Below are positions 58,989-64,000 of a DNA stretch of 64,000 nucleotides, piece after piece; positions within the stretch are counted from its first letter, which is position 1; every line of letters begins with the position of its first letter. A model generated the notes under the pieces. The model ran no database searches. It was not told the origin of the DNA and was given only the letters and a program-made list of their open reading frames with translations. This stretch comes from Hyalella azteca (Eukaryota; Arthropoda; Malacostraca; Amphipoda; Hyalellidae): assembly GCF_000764305.2 (NCBI RefSeq), contig NW_025931701.1, forward strand, positions 372,001 to 436,000, written 5' to 3'. The translations under genes were made by a program, and so were the position numbers.

Positions 58989-61206
58989 TACAAGTTATGT
59001 TCTTAAAGCTGTTCATATATACACTTGGCACATCCTTTGCCGGCCCTAATTAAAGATGCAACATGCTATAATGTCATTACAGCATTTACAGGCATAAATA
59101 TTTAGAAAAATGCGTTTTATTAATGCAAATAATCAAGAGATTGCAGTGAAGGAAAGCATTAATAACAAGATACACAGATGAATAAAGAACCATTCCACAC
59201 TTGAATTATATATAGCTAAAGAAATATCGAGTCTCCTACTAACCTAAACTTTAATTGATCAAAATGGAACTTACGCAAATTTCTGTAGTATAAGCAAATA
59301 GCCCATTCATTATTGACCCATAAAAAACAAACTTGTGCGCTCAAAGTCTCCTAATGAACGTGGCAGTGTTTAAGAGACTTGGAAGCCACTTGAGTAATAA
59401 TCCATACCTGCTTGAAGGAGTTTATTAGTTGGAAGCCTGATAACGTAAACTATAGTGGTCATTAGAGTGCGCACTACAACACCGGCCGTGGAGAGGTAAC
59501 GCTATAGTCCAGCAGTTTTTATTCTAGTGGTTGAAAGGAAAGTAATCATAAAATTGGGAAAGGGGGACTGAATTAAAAGTGAAAAATATTCTTAATTTGG
59601 GGAGTAGAAATCGACTTCAATCGTGTAATATATAATAAATATTTCATTAAATCGTAAAAAAGATAATAAAAATATAAATAATAATTCAATCGTAAAAATA
59701 TAATGAAAAATATAAATAATAATTCAATCATAAAAAATGGGGGTTGAAATGGGACTGTCTTTAATGTACGTTCTATGTATAGTTTAAAAATAGGCAACGG
59801 AATTCGGTATGACGTGATTCGTTGTGACCGGCTCATGATGACGGGATTCCCAAATAGCTTATATTATAACCTTATTTCTAACAGTTGTTTCCAGGGGAAC
59901 CTAGGGAACCATATTTCATTGAGAATTTGTTGCTAGGAAAAAAAGGTTCTAGCTGAGTTCTAACGCGGGCAAAGCCCGGCTGACTTGCCAGTATACTTAT
60001 TATCGACAGCTGCAATGTAAGCGTGGGGCTTGCTGTTTGGCAGCATTACTTTGATGGCTGCATCTAACATAAATTATCTCACCATCGATATTGGAATGAC
60101 GAAAAATTTACGTCGCTGGAACAAATACTTTACGGCAAGTTACTACCATTGTTTCGAATTATCCAGGCCGGGATCCAACTGTTAATCAAAGCAAAGTAAA
60201 ACAAAGTGATTCAAAGTAAAACCAATGAAATACAACAAGAACTTATTTTAAATTAATTGTTATCAGGAGCGCATGATTGTGAAAACAAACATTGATGACG
60301 TCGATGCCAAGGCCATTCTTTGGTATATAAGCCGTTTGCAATAAGGTTCTTATTGTTGCAATACCGAGCGATTCCCCTTCTGTGTTCAAATGCTAGTGAT
60401 TGCGTGTCACATAACGAGTGGTGGCATTGTTTAAATGTTCAATGACACTCAATAACGCTAAGCTTAGAGAAGAACAAGAACGCAGGCGTACCAAACGGCA
60501 GCTTATTACCAAAATCCAGGAACCACTTTATTTCGTACAAACCGCTATATAACATCCGTTAATTCAGCCAACAAGTAAGCTAGTGGTAAGATTTCTGATT
60601 CAAGTAATGTTTGGAAAAAAGACAAGGTCACAGATTTTAATGATCATGGCCTACTGCAATTTAGGTGCGGTCTTGAACAAAATTAACTCCACTCAAACTG
60701 CGAGTTAAGGTTGATATACGTACGTTGATGCAAATTTTTTATTCTTCAGAGTTTAATAAGTACTTTTTTCTTCAATCAATTCTCATTGTTTGGCTTTTAA
60801 GAGGAGAGATGAGATTCGAGCTGATGTACGGGGCAGTTGTAAGTACTCAAGAGCGAGATGGGCTTACTGGGCCACAATAAACATTGAGATGCCCTGCTAA
60901 TGAACTGCAATTATTGGCAGTCGCACGGAACATTCTGCATTCCTAACTTCAGCGATCAAATCTTCGTCTAATTTACTCGATCCTCATGAAATTGCCATCA
61001 AAATACCGAGTGGACGCCCATAATCAAAGCGCTTGTTTTTTGCCGCGCTGCACGCTCAGACGTGGACGCAGAAGATGTTCTTCAGCTTACGGCAAACGGT
61101 TGCTGCGTGCAGGCACTTACCAGCTATAGCATTGATTTAGAAGAATCGAAATCACTCATTAAATGGGTACTAAATTGTGAAATAATTATGTTCAAGCATT
61201 TGCCGC
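58989..61206. other. AT-rich sequence, no gene recognised
   Basis: I see no supported gene. The stretch 59590-59740 is a degenerate AATAATTCAAT/AAAAATATAA repeat. Confidence 0.5.
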
Positions 61207-61310
61207 ACCTTCAATGATTGCAGATATTTTACGCGTCAGTAAATGTTTAGATGCGTGAACCTTCAATGATTGCAGAATTTTTACGCGTCAGTAAATGTTT
61301 AGATGCGTGA
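61207..61310. repeat. 52-bp tandem duplication
   Basis: Two copies, at 61207-61258 and 61259-61310, open ACCTTCAATGATTGCAGA and end AGATGCGTGA. They differ only at a few bases near the middle. Confidence 0.9.
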
Positions 61311-63930
61311 ATATGGAAGATCCCTCGGCAGCTGGGCTCGCCTCAGCAGATTTTTTCTAGAAACATTCATTTTCATACGTCGATGTTGCTAAAAATTGTG
61401 TAATTTCTATGCAATAGGCACATTAGGCACCAAATGCTTATGATGAAGAAAAGGTTTTCACTCTGAATACTTTCTGAACTTTAATTCAGTCTAGTCAATT
61501 TCTATATAGGTAAAAACGTGCGTATATAGGCGCTCATTACGGCCGGACTTGAATCGTTTCAATCGTTGAACTGAATTATGGTTAAATTATTAAAGAGGAT
61601 TGCAAATTATGCTTGTTGGCTATTGTAAGCAATATGCCTCGATCACAGACTCAGATAAATAACGTATGAGTCAGTGTTGGACACTCAATGTCAATGTGTG
61701 ATTGAATTGAAGCTCGTTACGTTCAGACGATTGCAAACGGCTCAACGTTTAGTGAGGACAAATTTGCTTTAGAGTATAAAGCCGGGGGCGAGAGAGCACG
61801 CCAACCTCGTTCAATTAAGAGAAGCAGCAGATTAAAACATTTGAATTATATGTTTAACCTAAAGGATAGCTTTAGGATAGTTTTAAGCCTAAGATTCAGG
61901 ATACCGATGCATACTATCTGTTGCGCTGATTCTGCATAAGTTACGTTTTGAAACAGCAAATTAGAGGAGAGGGTTAAACTTTGATCAATTACATAGGGTT
62001 AAAAATAGACATTATACAAAAGTAGTGCCTCTTGTTAACTAGGGATATTTTACGTACCTCCACAGAAATCACAATACAGCTATGAGTTTGAATCGATCAC
62101 CATATCTGTTAACCTAACGGAAAATTACAGAATAACCAGTTAGGGTTCTAATTAGCTGTTATTAAAATAGGTTTAATTAATTTTCACTGAAAAACTTCAA
62201 GCAAGTAAAAAATCAGAGAACCGCAAATTTTCATTAAAATATTGCTATCAGCTAGGTTTGTTAAAACGAATGAAGTCAATCATTTGAAAAGAATCACATT
62301 CATTTTTATCACAGGCCAGCAGTTAATCAAAAAACATTGATGATACTGCTTTCTTCTATAGGTCGCCCTTTGAGATTCCAATATCCCTCTACTGGAGAAA
62401 AACATATTGAACTCTGAAATCGGAATGGGACAGGAAGAAGAGATCATAAATAATATTTTCCGGCAAATTCATGCTTACTCTCAAATTCAAGAATAGTTCA
62501 AAGAAGAAACACAAAGAGAAACACTGAAAATCCAAGGCAACGCTAATACCTTTGAAACATCCTTTCAGACCGCCAAAAAACAAAGGAGACATGTGGCACG
62601 TATATATAGATGCAGTAGAAAATGCAGTCGAGAAAATGAAGTAGAGATAATTGAATAAAAAGTTTATTGTATAATTATCAAAGAAGGTAGTGCGTTAATA
62701 AGATTTTTTTTGATTTGACGAATTTACACTGGAAGCAAACGTGATCAAAAGTATAATCGTAGCGGCACTCTTATGGACTTAAGTTGAATACTTTAGAAGA
62801 GCAGGTGTGAATTAAAAGCAATAGCTGTCGTCACAAACACATAAGAAAGCCTTAATGACCAGTAAATGGTAGAGTGCCATGTTGCATGAGTAGTAGAGTT
62901 TGGCAGCAGTCCTCGGCTGCTATTACCTCAAGCATCGACTTGAGAGGCAGTTAGCTGGAACTACAGCATTATAATAGACAAGGAGTATGTGATAGTGGCA
63001 CTGTAATTAGATTCCAGTCAGTAGGTGATTAAGTGTTATTAGCCGCTGAAATTACTTCTCAACTATTCGCTAGCATTGCAGGACAAATTGGAGGGCACGC
63101 AACTTAGTTCGTAAGAGCCTCAGTTGGCCGCCAGTGAGGCTATAAAACTAAAAACATTTCCAAATTGATGCTGACGATGGGCAATGTGTTGGTGGACGCG
63201 TTAACTTACAATCAGATGAGGCTTAAAAATATTTGTCCACACATTCTTGTGACAACACATCAAATGGAAGCAAATCATCCCTTCAGTACCAGTGAATTAA
63301 ATATTAAAAAATTGATTTTTGGATATATCAAATGAATAAAAATTTAGTTGAACTCTGCTACAATATTCTGAGGTGAAATTTTCACGCTGTCGTTGCATTA
63401 TTATGATGTTTCGCCTTTAGTTTCGAGTAAAGGCCTTTGAAGAAATTCCAAGAAACTGGCTCACATTTGCACGTGAAGTATCAAAATTGCGCTTCCAAAT
63501 TCAGTAAAAGGAAAAATAGTATAAATGCATCACGCAACTTGGTATGTCCCGAGAGCGTTAAAAGAGACGCAAGCCGTTACTCAGTTCATGAGGGAAAAAG
63601 TGTGTACACGTGAAATTTTCGAAATTTTCGCGACAAGGCAGATTCGAAAGATTAATGTTGAAGATTGAAAACCAACCGGCGACCACAGATCATCGACAGT
63701 TGAATGGTGTAGGTCATGCAATAGCGACAGGGACACCCAGTCGCTTGCAAACAGGGAGGTGCATTCCTGTCCATTGATAAAAACTACTTAAATGCAGCAC
63801 TAGCGACGTATAAATCAATCAGCTTATCGCGACCTGCGACGCGAGCCTGGACATACAGTAGCGCATGCCAGTTCATTTACTTGCTCTTGGCGGAGTGCAG
63901 AGACACGAACTAAAATACGCTGGGCAATTT
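61311..63930. other. AT-rich sequence, no gene recognised
   Basis: I see nothing that supports a gene, RNA or mobile element in this stretch. Confidence 0.5.
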
Positions 63931-63935
63931 TCTAG

Positions 63936-63997
63936 TACGGCTGCGATGTGGGAGTGTGGTGGGAGTACGGCTGCGATGTAAGAGCGTGCTGGCAGTA
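63936..63997. repeat. Short tandem repeat at the right edge
   Basis: TACGGCTGCGATGT followed by GGGAGTGTG or AAGAGCGTG occurs twice in a row. It may continue past the window. Confidence 0.7.
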
Positions 63998-64000
63998 GGT

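Overview
This window is animal nuclear DNA. It is AT-rich and almost entirely non-coding. Its short coding blocks are bounded by GT-AG splice sites (one is GC-AG), and it carries more than fifteen minisatellite arrays plus several short inverted-repeat elements. There are no operons, ribosome binding sites or long prokaryote-like reading frames. An arthropod, perhaps a crustacean with long introns, fits best, but that placement is inferred from texture and not shown by a marker gene.

The one gene I can read with confidence lies on the minus strand at the left end. Five consecutive exons (5397-4918, 4696-4575, 4214-3939, 2833-2426, 1645-1474) join in one uninterrupted frame of 486 codons. They encode the last helix of a PTB/PID domain, a long Ser/Pro/His/Asn-rich linker containing a YVNE (pYxN-type) motif, and the first two thirds of an SH2 domain with an intact FLVRES motif. 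The order PTB, linker, SH2 is that of phosphotyrosine adaptors such as Shc and SH2D5; the SH2 sequence looks closer to the SH2D5/tensin type. The end of the SH2 domain lies beyond the left edge. The PTB core exons should lie upstream (higher coordinates), and I could not find them. A start-codon exon at 30846-30550 on the same strand ends in the compatible phase and may be the 5' coding exon, which would make most of 5.4-30.5 kb intron.

The most striking structure is at the exon that opens the SH2 domain (2833-2426). Its 5' splice site has been amplified into thirteen 25-bp tandem units, each keeping the codons for FQAGIPR and a GTGCGT or GTACGT donor. Its 3' splice site sits in a 31-bp triplication. 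Both splice sites of one exon have therefore become tandem arrays.

Region by region. 1-330: 54-bp minisatellite. 1.4-5.4 kb: adaptor exons. 5.4-30.5 kb: presumed intron with arrays at 8.2, 13.4, 18.0, 18.9, 19.2, 20.3, 20.6 and 25.2 kb. 30.5-30.85 kb: start-codon exon. 31-64 kb: mostly unassigned AT-rich DNA with a three-hairpin cluster (34.6 kb), a dispersed short inverted-repeat element with a GACG/GACA core (40.5, 48.1, 56.3, 57.8 kb), a possible TTAA-flanked element (52.2-53.4 kb), a 20-bp array (57.7-58.4 kb) and a perfect 107-bp inverted duplication (58.5-59.0 kb). Several isolated GC-rich islands with short open frames may be unrecognised exons or promoters.
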